The position numbers and the translations under genes are program-made. The notes under the pieces are model-generated. The model searched no databases, had not been told where the DNA came from, and saw only the letters and a program-made list of their open reading frames with translations. A DNA stretch of 64,000 nucleotides from Psychrobacter arenosus (GTDB lineage Bacteria; Pseudomonadota; Gammaproteobacteria; Pseudomonadales; Moraxellaceae), in the NCBI RefSeq assembly GCF_904848165.1, contig NZ_LR884459.1, positions 1,860,001 to 1,924,000 of the forward strand. Reading direction: 5' to 3'. Shown here piece after piece: positions 39,101 to 48,570 of this stretch. How positions within the stretch are numbered: position 1 is the stretch's first letter; the number at the start of each line of letters is the position of its first letter.

Positions 39101-39327
39101 TAGAACTCCAAGAAATAAGGGCTAAGGGTTAATAAGCAATAATCGTGGCTATAAAAGTAAAAAAGCATTGGCTCATGAAGACCCAATGCTCTTTATATTA
39201 AAAACGGTTATTAAAGGCGGTTGCGGTAAATAGATTCGCTAATACTAAACAGGCTATTGCTAAACTACTCACTGTAAGGCTTAGCATTCCGATATTACCT
39301 CCACAACCTCACTTTAAAATCAGTTTA

Positions 39328-40437
39328 TTAGTAGCGGGTGACTAGCGCTAAGGGTTGCTCATTGCCCATCATGTCTTCAGGTAAGAATACCACTTCACCA
39401 CCATTATGCATGACGTGCTCAATGATGTCACCGACGGCATCATCAGTTACGCCCTCAGCCGTAGCATCATCAGCCAATTGTAGCGTTTGTGCTTTTTCAT
39501 CAATCTTCGCAGGTTGGCTGTAACCTTTACGAACATATAGAGTTTCACCCGCACCTTGGAATGCCGCTTGATAAATGTCTTGTAAGTCCGTGCGCAGTAA
39601 ATCACCACCACGCGCTTTATCAATCTCACCTAAGGCCGCTTCATGCAAGGAAGTACGATAACCTTCCACCGCTTCTTGCACCCCATCAATGATATGTTGT
39701 GCACTGCCGTCTTCTAATTCGGTAACATTATCTACCGTAGCAATAATATTTTCTGGACGGTCACAGACTTCTTTATAGAAACTGATATTACGCTTATCAC
39801 CAACAATCACTAGTGGCATCTTATGCTCGCCCCACAGCTCTTGTACACTTTTATCCACGCGGTTTAAGAATTCTTTTAAATAATTATCTTCGTTGGAGGC
39901 AGCAGAACGGTCAGCACCGCTAGTGGTATATAAAGTCGTGTTTTTAATAGGGAACGGAATGTGTTCCATATGATTCTGTTCATTATCATTCTTATCAAAT
40001 TCCATAACCACGCGATCATTTGCCGCTTCAATTAAACGGGCATAGTCACGGGTGATAACGACCGCATAATAATGCACGGCACTCGCCATATCACGCACTA
40101 AATCACGGGTTGCAAAACGGGTATCTACAATGACTCGTTCTTCGGTATCTAATGGCATACGAATTACTTGGGCATCATCGACACTAGCAAAAATAGCCAA
40201 CGTGTCTAAGTTATAGTTATGGTCTAGCTCATCTGTTTTTGCATGAATATTTTCTAAGATGGCGGCAGCGGTTTGCTTGTCATATTCGTTCGTCACCCGC
40301 TCTTCGACCACTTTAAGCTGATTTTTTAACGCAATAGGGTCTTTTCCATTGTCTGGGTAAGTGCGATGCGTTTTTACAAAGACACTCACTGCAGGTTTAG
40401 CGGTAGTTTCTCGTAAGCTTTTTAAAGTCGCTTTCAT
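39328..40437 (-). CDS. Balon-type ribosome hibernation factor (aeRF1/Pelota homologue)
   Basis: A 369-residue protein of the bacterial archaeo-eukaryotic release factor (baeRF) group. It matches the family known as AOC03_06830 or Balon, described from Psychrobacter urativorans as a factor that enters the A site of resting ribosomes, often with EF-Tu-GDP. Supporting features are N-terminal KPAVSVFVKTHRTYPDN, the middle domain block PLVIVGDKRNISFYKEV and the C-terminal GGEVVFLPEDMMGNEQPLALVTRY. No GGQ peptide-release motif is present, in line with a hibernation rather than a termination role. A very strong AGGAAGGA stands before the ATG. The gene is monocistronic and has a long divergent leader, suggesting its own stress control. 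Confidence 0.88.
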   Translation of the reverse strand: MKATLKSLRETTAKPAVSVFVKTHRTYPDNGKDPIALKNQLKVVEERVTNEYDKQTAAAILENIHAKTDELDHNYNLDTLAIFASVDDAQVIRMPLDTEERVIVDTRFATRDLVRDMASAVHYYAVVITRDYARLIEAANDRVVMEFDKNDNEQNHMEHIPFPIKNTTLYTTSGADRSAASNEDNYLKEFLNRVDKSVQELWGEHKMPLVIVGDKRNISFYKEVCDRPENIIATVDNVTELEDGSAQHIIDGVQEAVEGYRTSLHEAALGEIDKARGGDLLRTDLQDIYQAAFQGAGETLYVRKGYSQPAKIDEKAQTLQLADDATAEGVTDDAVGDIIEHVMHNGGEVVFLPEDMMGNEQPLALVTRY

Positions 40438-40921
40438 AAATCCTTCCTATTATAAGTCATTGGTTGTTATTGATTTAAATTCGTTGTCTAGCGGACAAAA
40501 TTAACGGCTATTGTTAATTCTTATTGACCTCATAAGGCCTAACATCCTTTTGCTTAATAAGTCCTAATCCCTTTACTCTAACAAGTTAAATCCACTCCTT
40601 CTATTGTGGACTTGCAAGCAATTGATGGGCGTTTGTAAGCTTTGTAAGAATGACCTACTAGAGTTTGACAGGCAGTGACTTGCGCAACAGGGCTACTTTT
40701 ACAGAAAAAGCTTGCGAAAGGCATGCTAGGTCAATGAAACTGAATACTGTTAACTAAATACCGTCATTGGCACAATGGCGCAATTAAAAGCAGGGCTCCA
40801 CTTGCAATTGCTTAGGTCTACACTCATCATAAATAGTAACGAAAGGCTGCGACCTTAAAATATTTAAGCCTGCTTTATCTTGATTAATTTTTATAAAAAT
40901 ACGCCAATGGACGAGACTCTT
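40438..40921. other. 484-bp divergent spacer between Balon-like gene and prlC
   Basis: No gene seen. Holds both promoters. An in-frame TTG at 40880 extends the prlC frame but is not used in my call. No strong hairpin was found by eye. Confidence 0.4.
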
Positions 40922-43141
40922 ATGACCATGACTGCTGTGACCGACAACTTACACTTAGTAGACTTTGCTACCACTAATCCAACCGTACTTAGTGAGCAAA
41001 TTACGCAAGCGATTGAGGCTGCGAATGCTTATCTGGATAATCTGCAGGAGCAGGCCACGACTGATTTACAGCTAGAGACTGCCGCCGCTAATGCCTTAAA
41101 AGATATCGTACAGTTTGACCATTTAAACCTAGCGCTCGAGCGTAGCTGGGGGGTGTTATCGCATTTAAACAGCGTCACCAGCAATGATGAAATTCGCGAA
41201 GTTCACCATGCGCTATTGCCCAAGCTATCGGCTTTTAGTACTCGGGTCGGTCAACATAAGCCCCTGTTTGCCCGCTATAAAACGGTAACGGAAGCTGAAG
41301 AATTCTTTGCTGAGTTAGCGCCCGCTCGCCAACGGGCTATTGAATTAGCGTTGCAAGGCTTTGAGCTGTCAGGAGTGGCGCTGCCCAAAGAGCAGCAAAC
41401 GCAATATGCAGAAATTCAAAGCCAACTCTCTACCCTATCGGCGAAGTTTTCAGACAACATCTTAGATGCTACTCAAGCTTTCGCGCTACCCTTACAAGAG
41501 TCGCAGTTGGCGGGCATCACTGACAGCGGACTAGCCATGTTGGCGCAAGCTGGCGAGCGCTATCAAGCAAAACAGGCTGCAGCGGCTGAACAAGGCAATG
41601 AGACGAATGGCGCAGACTTGCCAACCCTTTATGTCGCCACACTAGACATTCCCGTTTATTTAGCGCTTATGACCCATGCAGACGACCGCGATTTACGCGA
41701 ACAGCTCTATAAGGCCTTTGTCACGCGCGCTTCAGAATATGACCCTCATACCAATGGTAAAGGCGAGTCGCTCGATAATGCCGACCTTATGGCGCATATA
41801 TTAGCGCTACGGGCGCAAAAGGCAGCCCTATTAGGCTTTAATAATTATGCTGAAGTCTCGCTATCGACCAAAATGGCTGAGAATGTACAAGAAGTTGAAA
41901 CCTTTTTACGCGACTTAGCCGAGCAAGCGGAGCCTTCTGCGAAAAGAGATTTGGCACAATTACAAACTGCTGCGGCAGCCTTAGGTATCACTGAGTTACA
42001 ACCGTGGGATACCGCTTATGTCGCAGAAAAGGTAAAACAAGATAAGTTCTCCTTATCGCAAGAAGAGATTCGTCCTTATTTTCCACTTCCTGCGGTCATT
42101 TCAGGGTTATTTGAAATCGTGGGTAAGTTATACGGCATTCGCGCTGAGGAGCATAGCGAAGCGGTCGCACGCTGGCATGACGATGTGCGTTTCTATCAAC
42201 TGTTTGATGCGGACGACAGCTTAATTGGCGGCTTTTATTTTGACCTATTCGCCCGTCAAGGCAAACGTGGCGGCGCTTGGATGAGTGGCTTCCAATCGCG
42301 CTATGAGTATGTTGCGACTGCTGATATTGATGCAGAAGCTGACAACAACTATAGCCAATTGCCCGTCTGCTTTATGGTCGGTAACTTTACCCCACCAACC
42401 GGCGATAAACCGAGTTTATTAACCCATGACGAAGTGCTAACGTTGTTCCATGAGTTCGGTCATGGTCTCCATCACTTGCTAACAGCAGTTAACGTAGGCG
42501 ATGTCGCCGGTGTGAATGGCGTTGAATGGGATGCCGTGGAGCTACCCAGTCAATTTATGGAAAACTGGGCTTGGGATAACGAAGGTATTGCGCTCATCAG
42601 TGCGCACGTCGATACCGGTGAGCCGTTACCGCAAGACAAACTCGCTGCCCTGTTAGCCGCCAAAAATTTCCAAAGCGGTATGCAGACCTTGCGCCAGATC
42701 GAATTTGCCTTATTTGATTTGCTGATTCATGCTGCCAATCCTGCCCCAGATTATCAAGGTATTCTATCCACGTTAAACCAAGTACGCGCAGACGTAGCGA
42801 TTACGGCTACCCCGGACTACAACCGCTTTGCTAATGGCTTTAGCCATATTTTTGCGGGTGGCTATGCAGCGGGGTACTATTCTTATAAATGGGCGGAGCT
42901 GCTGTCTGCCGATGCCTTCAGTAAATTTGAAGAAGAAGGCATCTTTAACCCGAATACTGGCAAAGCCTTCCGAGAAAGTATTTTAGCCATTGGCGGCAGT
43001 CAACCGGCGAAGAGCAACTTTGAAGCGTTCCGCGGTCGTCCTGCCAGCATCGAGGCGCTACTGCGTCACAGTGGCTTTAGCGACGTTGCAGATGCCGAGT
43101 CAGCTAACAGTCCATCAGCTAACAGTCAAAAGGAGGCTTAA
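40922..43141 (+). CDS. prlC: Oligopeptidase A (M3 family zinc metallopeptidase)
   Basis: Cytosolic thimet-type oligopeptidase that degrades peptides, including cleaved signal peptides. The zinc site HEFGH (His about 510, Glu, His) lies in LTLFHEFGHGLHHLL, and a downstream glutamate in GVEWDAVELPSQFMENW gives the third ligand. The C-terminal motif AGGYAAGYYSYKWAELLSADAF is typical. The frame opens at a TTG (40880); in-frame ATGs are at 40907, 40922 and 40928. I take 40922 with GAG upstream, but the exact start is unsure. The stop overlaps the start of yheV (TAATG), with a strong AGGAGG inside its last codons, so the two are coupled. Confidence 0.93.
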   Translation: MTMTAVTDNLHLVDFATTNPTVLSEQITQAIEAANAYLDNLQEQATTDLQLETAAANALKDIVQFDHLNLALERSWGVLSHLNSVTSNDEIREVHHALLPKLSAFSTRVGQHKPLFARYKTVTEAEEFFAELAPARQRAIELALQGFELSGVALPKEQQTQYAEIQSQLSTLSAKFSDNILDATQAFALPLQESQLAGITDSGLAMLAQAGERYQAKQAAAAEQGNETNGADLPTLYVATLDIPVYLALMTHADDRDLREQLYKAFVTRASEYDPHTNGKGESLDNADLMAHILALRAQKAALLGFNNYAEVSLSTKMAENVQEVETFLRDLAEQAEPSAKRDLAQLQTAAAALGITELQPWDTAYVAEKVKQDKFSLSQEEIRPYFPLPAVISGLFEIVGKLYGIRAEEHSEAVARWHDDVRFYQLFDADDSLIGGFYFDLFARQGKRGGAWMSGFQSRYEYVATADIDAEADNNYSQLPVCFMVGNFTPPTGDKPSLLTHDEVLTLFHEFGHGLHHLLTAVNVGDVAGVNGVEWDAVELPSQFMENWAWDNEGIALISAHVDTGEPLPQDKLAALLAAKNFQSGMQTLRQIEFALFDLLIHAANPAPDYQGILSTLNQVRADVAITATPDYNRFANGFSHIFAGGYAAGYYSYKWAELLSADAFSKFEEEGIFNPNTGKAFRESILAIGGSQPAKSNFEAFRGRPASIEALLRHSGFSDVADAESANSPSANSQKEA

Positions 43142-43392
43142 TGCGTTATCAATCTACGCGCCCTAAACGGCAGTTTTTGGCAGGGGTGAAATGTCCTAAA
43201 TGCGACACGGTAGATACGGTCGTGCAGGTGCAGTTATTTGAGCCGGCACCTGACGAATATATCGAATGTACCCAGTGTCATTATAGCGAGCGTCGCCCTG
43301 ACCCTGAGCTGATAGCGGATAAAAATGCACAGCTTGATAGTGTGCAGTCCTCGGCTACGGGCACTAGTGGTGCAGTGAAGTTTATTCCTTAG
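43141..43392 (+). CDS. yheV: YheV-family zinc-ribbon protein
   Basis: An 83-residue protein with two CxxC pairs, VKCPKCDTVD and IECTQCHYSE, forming a likely zinc ribbon. The N-terminal RQFLAGVKCPKC and the spacing match YheV (DUF2387). In Pseudomonas the gene also follows prlC. Function unknown. The start overlaps the prlC stop (TAATG) with a very good ribosome binding site, so it is translated in step with the peptidase. Confidence 0.88.
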   Translation: MRYQSTRPKRQFLAGVKCPKCDTVDTVVQVQLFEPAPDEYIECTQCHYSERRPDPELIADKNAQLDSVQSSATGTSGAVKFIP

Positions 43393-43637
43393 CAGCTAGC
43401 ACCTGTTAATGCTCTGAATTATTTATGCTTATACGGATAAATGCTGGCGTTAACAGGTTTATTTCCTATACAAAAGTTGGTAACCTATAATTAAATTGCC
43501 ACTCTGCTCAGTGAGCGCCCTAGCCTATAGGGCTCACTGGGTTGCTTATTCCTTCGTTTATTTTATAGACGCCATTGGTTTGCCAATAGTTTTCAGCAGC
43601 CAATTTTGCGTACTATATTTGCCTTAGCGACATTTCA

Positions 43638-44219
43638 ATGATGATTGCCGGTCTTTTTACCAAAACATCTCTGCCAATTTCTAACCGCCCCTCTTTGCTC
43701 CGTCAGCAGCATGGCAACACTACGCCTACTGTATTATTAATGGTATTGGCAGTCGTTGCCCTATTGGCAATCGGCTATTTACTAGTGCAACTGTTTAGCG
43801 CACCTCCGACTGTTGAGCATAGCCAACAAGGGCCGGTCTTCTCTTCTAAACCCATTGCTACAAGCGCTACCAATACTGCTGCTACAACGGCTGAAACCGC
43901 CGATGCGGGAGAGTTGGCCAACGAGGCCACTGGCACTGGCCCCAACATAGACGACTCAAACCTAGCAGGGCTCACCGACAGCTCTATTCCGGACCCTAAA
44001 GCTATTATTAATGCAAAAATACCGGAAAGTGAAAGCTTGGCCAAAGAAGAGATTGACCGTCTTGAAGATGAGCGCAAACGCTTGGTGGAACAAGAAAAGC
44101 TGGCTAAAGAACAATTGCAGCTGGTCGCTGATATTAACCAACGAAAAGCTGCGCAGATTGCCCTATTAGAACAACAGATTGCTGAGCTTGAAAAAGATAA
44201 GGCCACAGCTAAGCCTTAA
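43638..44219 (+). CDS. Single-pass membrane protein with C-terminal coiled coil
   Basis: A 193-residue protein not assigned to a family. A basic N-terminus (about 1-30) is followed by a hydrophobic helix (about 31-53, TVLLMVLAVVALLAIGYLLVQLF), an Ala/Thr-rich disordered linker (about 60-125) and a charged coiled coil (about 130-190, ending LLEQQIAELEKDKA). Probably inner-membrane, coiled coil in the periplasm by the positive-inside rule. Start uncertain because ATG ATG at 43638 has only a weak ribosome binding site. It lies 245 bp after yheV and ends at a two-way terminator. Confidence 0.65.
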   Translation: MMIAGLFTKTSLPISNRPSLLRQQHGNTTPTVLLMVLAVVALLAIGYLLVQLFSAPPTVEHSQQGPVFSSKPIATSATNTAATTAETADAGELANEATGTGPNIDDSNLAGLTDSSIPDPKAIINAKIPESESLAKEEIDRLEDERKRLVEQEKLAKEQLQLVADINQRKAAQIALLEQQIAELEKDKATAKP

Positions 44220-44253
44220 CGCTATCCTTAATATTGAGTCCTTAATTTTTTCC

Positions 44254-44288
44254 ATAAAAAAAACCGCCCAATTGGACGGTTTTTTTAG
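44254..44288. terminator. Bidirectional terminator between coiled-coil gene and pnp
   Basis: Near-perfect palindrome AAAAAACCGCCCAATTGG / ACGGTTTTTTT with A- and T-runs on both sides, placed between convergent genes. Confidence 0.88.
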
Positions 44289-44327
44289 CTTAATACAGAC
44301 TAGACTTAAAAAGGATTAAAGTCCTTC

Positions 44328-46439
44328 TTAGTTCTGTTCCACACCTTTCATAGTCAGTTTAATACGACCACGGTTGTCGACGTCTTGGACCAATACTTTG
44401 ATGCTTTGACCTTCTGATAGGTAGTCAGTGACATTCTCAACACGCTCATCAGCGATTTGTGAGATGTGGACTAGACCGTCAGTGCCTGGCAATACAGTAA
44501 CGAAAGCACCGAAATCAACGATACGAGCGACAGTACCGGTATAAACCGTACCAACTTCTACTTCTGCCGTTAGCGCTTCGATCTGACGGATAGCTTCTTT
44601 CGTCGCGGCTTTGTTTTCACCAAAGATACGGATAGTACCATTGTCATCGATATCGATAACGGCACCAGTATCTTCGGTTAGCTGACGAATCGTTGCGCCG
44701 CCTTTACCAATTACGTCACGGATTTTGTCCGAGTTGATTTCCATCACGGCATAGTTTGGTGCATGCGCGTTGATTTCAGTACGGCTGGCTGGCAATACTT
44801 CGTTCATTGCGTTTAGGATGTGGATACGACCGGCATGGGCTTGCTTAAGCGCTTGCTCCATGATGTCTGGTGTGATGCCTTCGATTTTGATATCCATCTG
44901 TAGCGCAGTGATACCGTCTTTAGAGCCGGCTACTTTAAAGTCCATATCGCCAAGATGATCTTCGTCACCTAAGATGTCAGACAGTACTGCGAAACGCTCG
45001 CCTTCTTTGACTAGACCCATCGCGATACCAGCGACTGGGGCTTTCATTGGCACACCAGCATCCATCAACGCTAAGCTGGCACCACAAACCGACGCCATAG
45101 AAGATGAGCCGTTAGATTCTGTGATTTCAGACACTACACGGATCACATACGGGAAGCGATCTGAGTCTGGTAGCATGGCTTGTACACCACGGCGTGCTAG
45201 ACGGCCATGACCGATTTCACGACGCTTAGGAATGCCTTCACGACCCGTCTCGCCTACTGAGTAATGCGGGAAGTTATAATGCAGCATGAAGTGGTCTTGT
45301 AGCTTGCCGGCTAGGGTATCAATCAAGTTGACATCACGGCTATTACCTAGCGTAGTTGTGACTAATGCTTGGGTCTCACCACGGGTAAATAGCGCTGAAC
45401 CATGCGTGTAAGGAAGCACACCGACTTGGATATCCAGAGCACGAACGGTGTCTAGATCACGACCATCGATACGCGGCTTACCTGATAGGATGTTGTCACG
45501 AACTGTACGGTATTTTAGCGTTTCAAACAATTCTTTAACTTGGCCTTTTTGCTCAGCAAAGTCTTCGCCTTCTGGGTCACCAGCTAGGGCAGCAATAACG
45601 GCTTCTTTGATAGCATCAAGCTTGGTGTAACGCTCTTGCTTATCGGTGATGGTATACGCGTCAGCGACTTGCTCGCCGAACTGGGCTTTCATGCTGTCTT
45701 CTAAGTCTTTATTGACTGCGGGCGCTACGAAGTCTTGCTTCTGCGTGCCTACTTCATCAGCCAATGATTGGATATTATCAATCACAATCTGCTGCTGCTC
45801 ATGGCCGTATAATACTGCGCCTAGCATTTGGTCTTCTGACAGCTCACGGGCTTCTGATTCGACCATCAATACTGCTGATTTAGTACCAGCAACGACCAAG
45901 TCAAGATCACTTTTTTCCAGTTGCTCATGGGTTGGGTTTAAAACGTATTCACCATCGATGAAACCTACGCGTGCACCGCCGACTGGACCATTGAATGGCG
46001 CGTCAGAAATAGCTAGTGCAGCAGAGGCACCAATCATCGCAGCGATATCAGCATTCTGGCTCTTGTCAGAAGAGATAACGGTAGCGGTAATCTGTACTTC
46101 GTTCACATAACCTTCTGGGAATAGCGGACGAATCGGGCGGTCGATTAGGCGTGAGGTTAGCGTTTCAAACTCGCTCGCACGGCCTTCACGTTTGCCATAG
46201 GCACCTGGGATTTTACCTGCAGCGTACATTTTTTCTTGATAGTTAACGGTCAATGGGAAGAAGTTTTGGCCTTCTTTCGCATCGGGCTTGACCACAACGG
46301 CGACTAAGACCGACACGCCGCCCATGTGGACTAGGACTGAGTTGGCTTGACGAGCGATACGGCCAGTCTCAAGGACTACTTGCTGATCGCCATACTGAAA
46401 TTCGCGGCTAATAGTGTTGAACATACTCTGATCTGTCAT
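44328..46439 (-). CDS. pnp: Polyribonucleotide nucleotidyltransferase (PNPase)
   Basis: Phosphorolytic 3'-5' exoribonuclease and degradosome part, also important for growth in the cold. Domain order is RNase PH 1 (about 10-145), helical domain, RNase PH 2 (about 315-540), KH (about 555-615, [12 protein letters not shown]) and S1 (about 622-690, [13 protein letters not shown]). Catalytic-side blocks include [11 protein letters not shown] and [23 protein letters not shown] stands 7 nt before the ATG. The 703 residues are normal. It follows rpsO as in E. coli, but a 630-bp leader and the rpsO terminator lie between. Confidence 0.97.
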   Translation of the reverse strand: MTDQSMFNTISREFQYGDQQVVLETGRIARQANSVLVHMGGVSVLVAVVVKPDAKEGQNFFPLTVNYQEKMYAAGKIPGAYGKREGRASEFETLTSRLIDRPIRPLFPEGYVNEVQITATVISSDKSQNADIAAMIGASAALAISDAPFNGPVGGARVGFIDGEYVLNPTHEQLEKSDLDLVVAGTKSAVLMVESEARELSEDQMLGAVLYGHEQQQIVIDNIQSLADEVGTQKQDFVAPAVNKDLEDSMKAQFGEQVADAYTITDKQERYTKLDAIKEAVIAALAGDPEGEDFAEQKGQVKELFETLKYRTVRDNILSGKPRIDGRDLDTVRALDIQVGVLPYTHGSALFTRGETQALVTTTLGNSRDVNLIDTLAGKLQDHFMLHYNFPHYSVGETGREGIPKRREIGHGRLARRGVQAMLPDSDRFPYVIRVVSEITESNGSSSMASVCGASLALMDAGVPMKAPVAGIAMGLVKEGERFAVLSDILGDEDHLGDMDFKVAGSKDGITALQMDIKIEGITPDIMEQALKQAHAGRIHILNAMNEVLPASRTEINAHAPNYAVMEINSDKIRDVIGKGGATIRQLTEDTGAVIDIDDNGTIRIFGENKAATKEAIRQIEALTAEVEVGTVYTGTVARIVDFGAFVTVLPGTDGLVHISQIADERVENVTDYLSEGQSIKVLVQDVDNRGRIKLTMKGVEQN

Positions 46440-46962
46440 ATATATTTCCTAATTTTCGAATGACTTAATGAATTAAGCTTAATAAAAGCGGGTGCTAAAT
46501 CTAGTAACTGATTTTTCTAACGGTGTCTGCCTAGTGAGTCCTATAACGGAGTCGAGTAATGAGACACAATCTTTTGAATGGATATCTTTGGGCTATAGCG
46601 CTAGGCAATATATAGCGGTTATTTGCCATCACAAAATTCTAAATTGCGACTTATTTTACAGGGATTTATAACAATTGACCAATTATTAACGGCAGCTCAA
46701 AACCTAGGTAAAATCGTTGCTTATTTATCCCTAAATATACTTTACAACTTTGATAATGAGCTCAGTGTTACCTAACGATATATCCTACTGATTAGTATAG
46801 GGTAAGTGAGGTAGACCCGCTGTAAGTATTACTACCCTATTAGGCTATCTTAGCCTAAAACAATCTAAATAATGGGGATAAAACTTATCATTATGGTTGC
46901 TTTAAAGTAGATTTTAACTGTCGATCAGCGTCTCTCTTACAAAGCCTTAAAATTTTTCCAAT
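46440..46962. other. Long pnp leader region
   Basis: A 523-bp gene-free stretch between pnp and the rpsO terminator. In other bacteria pnp has a structured 5' leader cleaved by RNase III for autocontrol. I could not find a clear long stem here by eye. Confidence 0.4.
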
Positions 46963-46994
46963 AAAAAACGGTGCGACATTTATCGCACCGTTTT
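46963..46994 (-). terminator. Terminator of rpsO
   Basis: A 12-bp stem AAAACGGTGCGA/TCGCACCGTTTT with a 6-nt loop and T-run on the minus strand, 75 bp after the rpsO stop. Read-through into pnp is possible. Confidence 0.9.
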
Positions 46995-47068
46995 CATTCG
47001 TCGCTCACCCTTTATGCGCTAAAGTAGAGAGTAAGACACCCTCTAAAGTAGTCGGCAAAAAGTGTATA

Positions 47069-47335
47069 TTAACGACGTAGACCAAGCTGGCTGATCAAAG
47101 TTGAGTAACGACCTAAGTCTTTACGCTTTAAGTAGTCTAGCAATTTACGACGTTGGTTAACCATACGGATAAGACCACGGCGGCTATGGTGATCGCCTTT
47201 GTGCTCTTTGAAATGGCCTTGTAGGTCGTTAATACGAGCAGACAATAGCGCTACTTGTACTTCTGGGGAACCTGTATCGTTTTCGCCACGTTGGTATTGA
47301 GCGATAACTTGTTGACGGTCTGTATTCGTTAGCAT
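47069..47335 (-). CDS. rpsO: 30S ribosomal protein S15
   Basis: An 88-residue protein that binds 16S rRNA early in assembly. Family blocks are [32 protein letters not shown] and [12 protein letters not shown]. The frame opens at a TTG at 47350, but the ATG at 47335 has GGAGAAA 5 nt upstream and gives the standard length. Confidence 0.98.
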   Translation of the reverse strand: MLTNTDRQQVIAQYQRGENDTGSPEVQVALLSARINDLQGHFKEHKGDHHSRRGLIRMVNQRRKLLDYLKRKDLGRYSTLISQLGLRR

Positions 47336-47542
47336 AGATTTCTCCGGCAATGCTATGAGCAGTGGTGTATATCACGCACTGACTATAAATAAGATAACTG
47401 GCAATGAATAAATCATAAGCAATAATTCGGGACGACCCTGCATTACTAGAGACGACCTAGTTATTGACCAGCATACTATTGAGTATTTTAATTGGCTTGG
47501 GGCTATACATAGCCACTAGCAAACTAAGGGGGTGATTATAAC

Positions 47543-47573
47543 AAAAAACTACTGCTGTGACAGTAGTTTTTAT
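47543..47573 (-). terminator. Terminator after the small acidic ORFs
   Basis: A 10-bp stem AAAACTACTG/CAGTAGTTTT with a 6-nt loop and T-run on the minus strand. It closes the PfpI/small-ORF cluster. Confidence 0.85.
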
Positions 47574-47601
47574 AGTTGGACTACACTTACTAAATTGCAG
47601 G

Positions 47602-47778
47602 CTATTTGACGTCGTCTTGGCTAATCGTACCGCCTAAAGCATCGTCGTCTAATAAGGCCGTAGTGGCTTCCGCTTCACTATCTGGCGTGATATCTTCGCT
47701 AGGATTAATATCCTCTGCTAACTCACGGACTTTATCCGCTTGTTCTTTTAAACTTGGGGTAGTATCTGACGTACTCAT
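47602..47778 (-). CDS. Small acidic protein, unknown function
   Basis: A 58-residue, Asp/Glu-rich protein (MSTSDTTPSLKEQADKVREL at the start, then LAEDINPSEDITPDSE) with no cysteine and little hydrophobic content, so probably disordered. GGAG stands just before the ATG at 47778; an in-frame ATG at 47790 is less likely. It is the last gene before a strong terminator and lies 36 bp after another tiny ORF, downstream of a PfpI/DJ-1 gene. The context suggests a stress-linked operon. Function not known. Confidence 0.6.
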   Translation of the reverse strand: MSTSDTTPSLKEQADKVRELAEDINPSEDITPDSEAEATTALLDDDALGGTISQDDVK

Positions 47779-47814
47779 AGTAGCTCCCATTGACTAGATT
47801 TCGTGCAGCTAAGC

Positions 47815-47976
47815 TTATTTATTACCTTTAGCTTCTTCTAAATTATCAGCAATATTTTGCGCTGCTGCTTGCGTATCTTCGTTATAGTTGCCTTCAGCTT
47901 GGTTCTCTAGCGAAGCAACTTGTGATTCTGATTTTTGTTGCTCAAGTTTGGTATCGTTTGGATTAGAGTTTGACAT
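47815..47976 (-). CDS. Small hydrophilic protein, unknown function
   Basis: A 53-residue ORF that starts MSNSNPNDTKLEQQKSESQV and ends NLEEAKGNK, rich in Asn, Gln, Glu and Ser, probably disordered or helical. AAGGA stands 8 nt before the ATG, a clear ribosome binding site. It lies 72 bp after the PfpI gene and 36 bp before the next small ORF, all on one strand. Such tiny Gln/Asn/Glu-rich proteins are often made in general stress, but no family is recognised. Confidence 0.6.
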   Translation of the reverse strand: MSNSNPNDTKLEQQKSESQVASLENQAEGNYNEDTQAAAQNIADNLEEAKGNK

Positions 47977-48048
47977 AGCAATTTCCTTATAAAGAGATTT
48001 ATTCTATTAATGGTGGTTAAGATAAAGCTTATATAGAAAAAAATAAAT

Positions 48049-48570
48049 TTAGGTCAACGCTTTATCAATTGCAGCAACAAAGTCAGTAATATCATCAGGG
48101 GTTCTTGAAGTAATAATATTCCCATCTTGTTGTACTGCTTTGTCTACAAAAGTAGCGCCTGCATTTTCGAGATCGGTCTGTAAAGATTCATAAGCCGTTA
48201 AGGTCTTACCCTTAGCAATATCCATATTGATAAAAACCCAAGGAGCATGACAAATAGCGGCGACAGGTTTGCCGGCGTCATTAAAAGCTTTTATGAGTTG
48301 GTGTGCTATATACTTACCCCGTAAAGTGTCCGCATTGATAGTACCACCAGGCAACACAATAGCATCATAGTCGGCGGCTTGAGCTTCGTTAGCAAATAAA
48401 TCAGCAGTAAAGGTATCGGCTTTATCAGAATGCTGCATACCTTGAACTTGCTTATCATCGCTAGTAGTAATTAAGGTAGTCTCATAACCTTTTGCTTTTA
48501 ATTGGTTATTAACATCCTCATACTCGGCTTGCTCAAAATCTGTATCTAATAGAAAGGCAATCTTTTTCAT
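48049..48570 (-). CDS. DJ-1/PfpI family protein (class I glutamine amidotransferase fold)
   Basis: A 173-residue protein of the PfpI/YhbO group. The nucleophile is Cys107 in AAICHAPWV, followed by His108, and the partner glutamate is in DFEQAEYED. The LPGGTINADTLR loop is family-typical. Relatives have been described as proteases, chaperones or deglycases that protect against oxidative and carbonyl stress; the exact activity is debated. It leads a small operon with two tiny ORFs. Confidence 0.9.
   Translation of the reverse strand: MKKIAFLLDTDFEQAEYEDVNNQLKAKGYETTLITTSDDKQVQGMQHSDKADTFTADLFANEAQAADYDAIVLPGGTINADTLRGKYIAHQLIKAFNDAGKPVAAICHAPWVFINMDIAKGKTLTAYESLQTDLENAGATFVDKAVQQDGNIITSRTPDDITDFVAAIDKALT

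Noticed and set aside
47336..47350. TTG start for rpsO
   Set aside because: The ATG at 47335 has a proper ribosome binding site and gives the standard S15 length.
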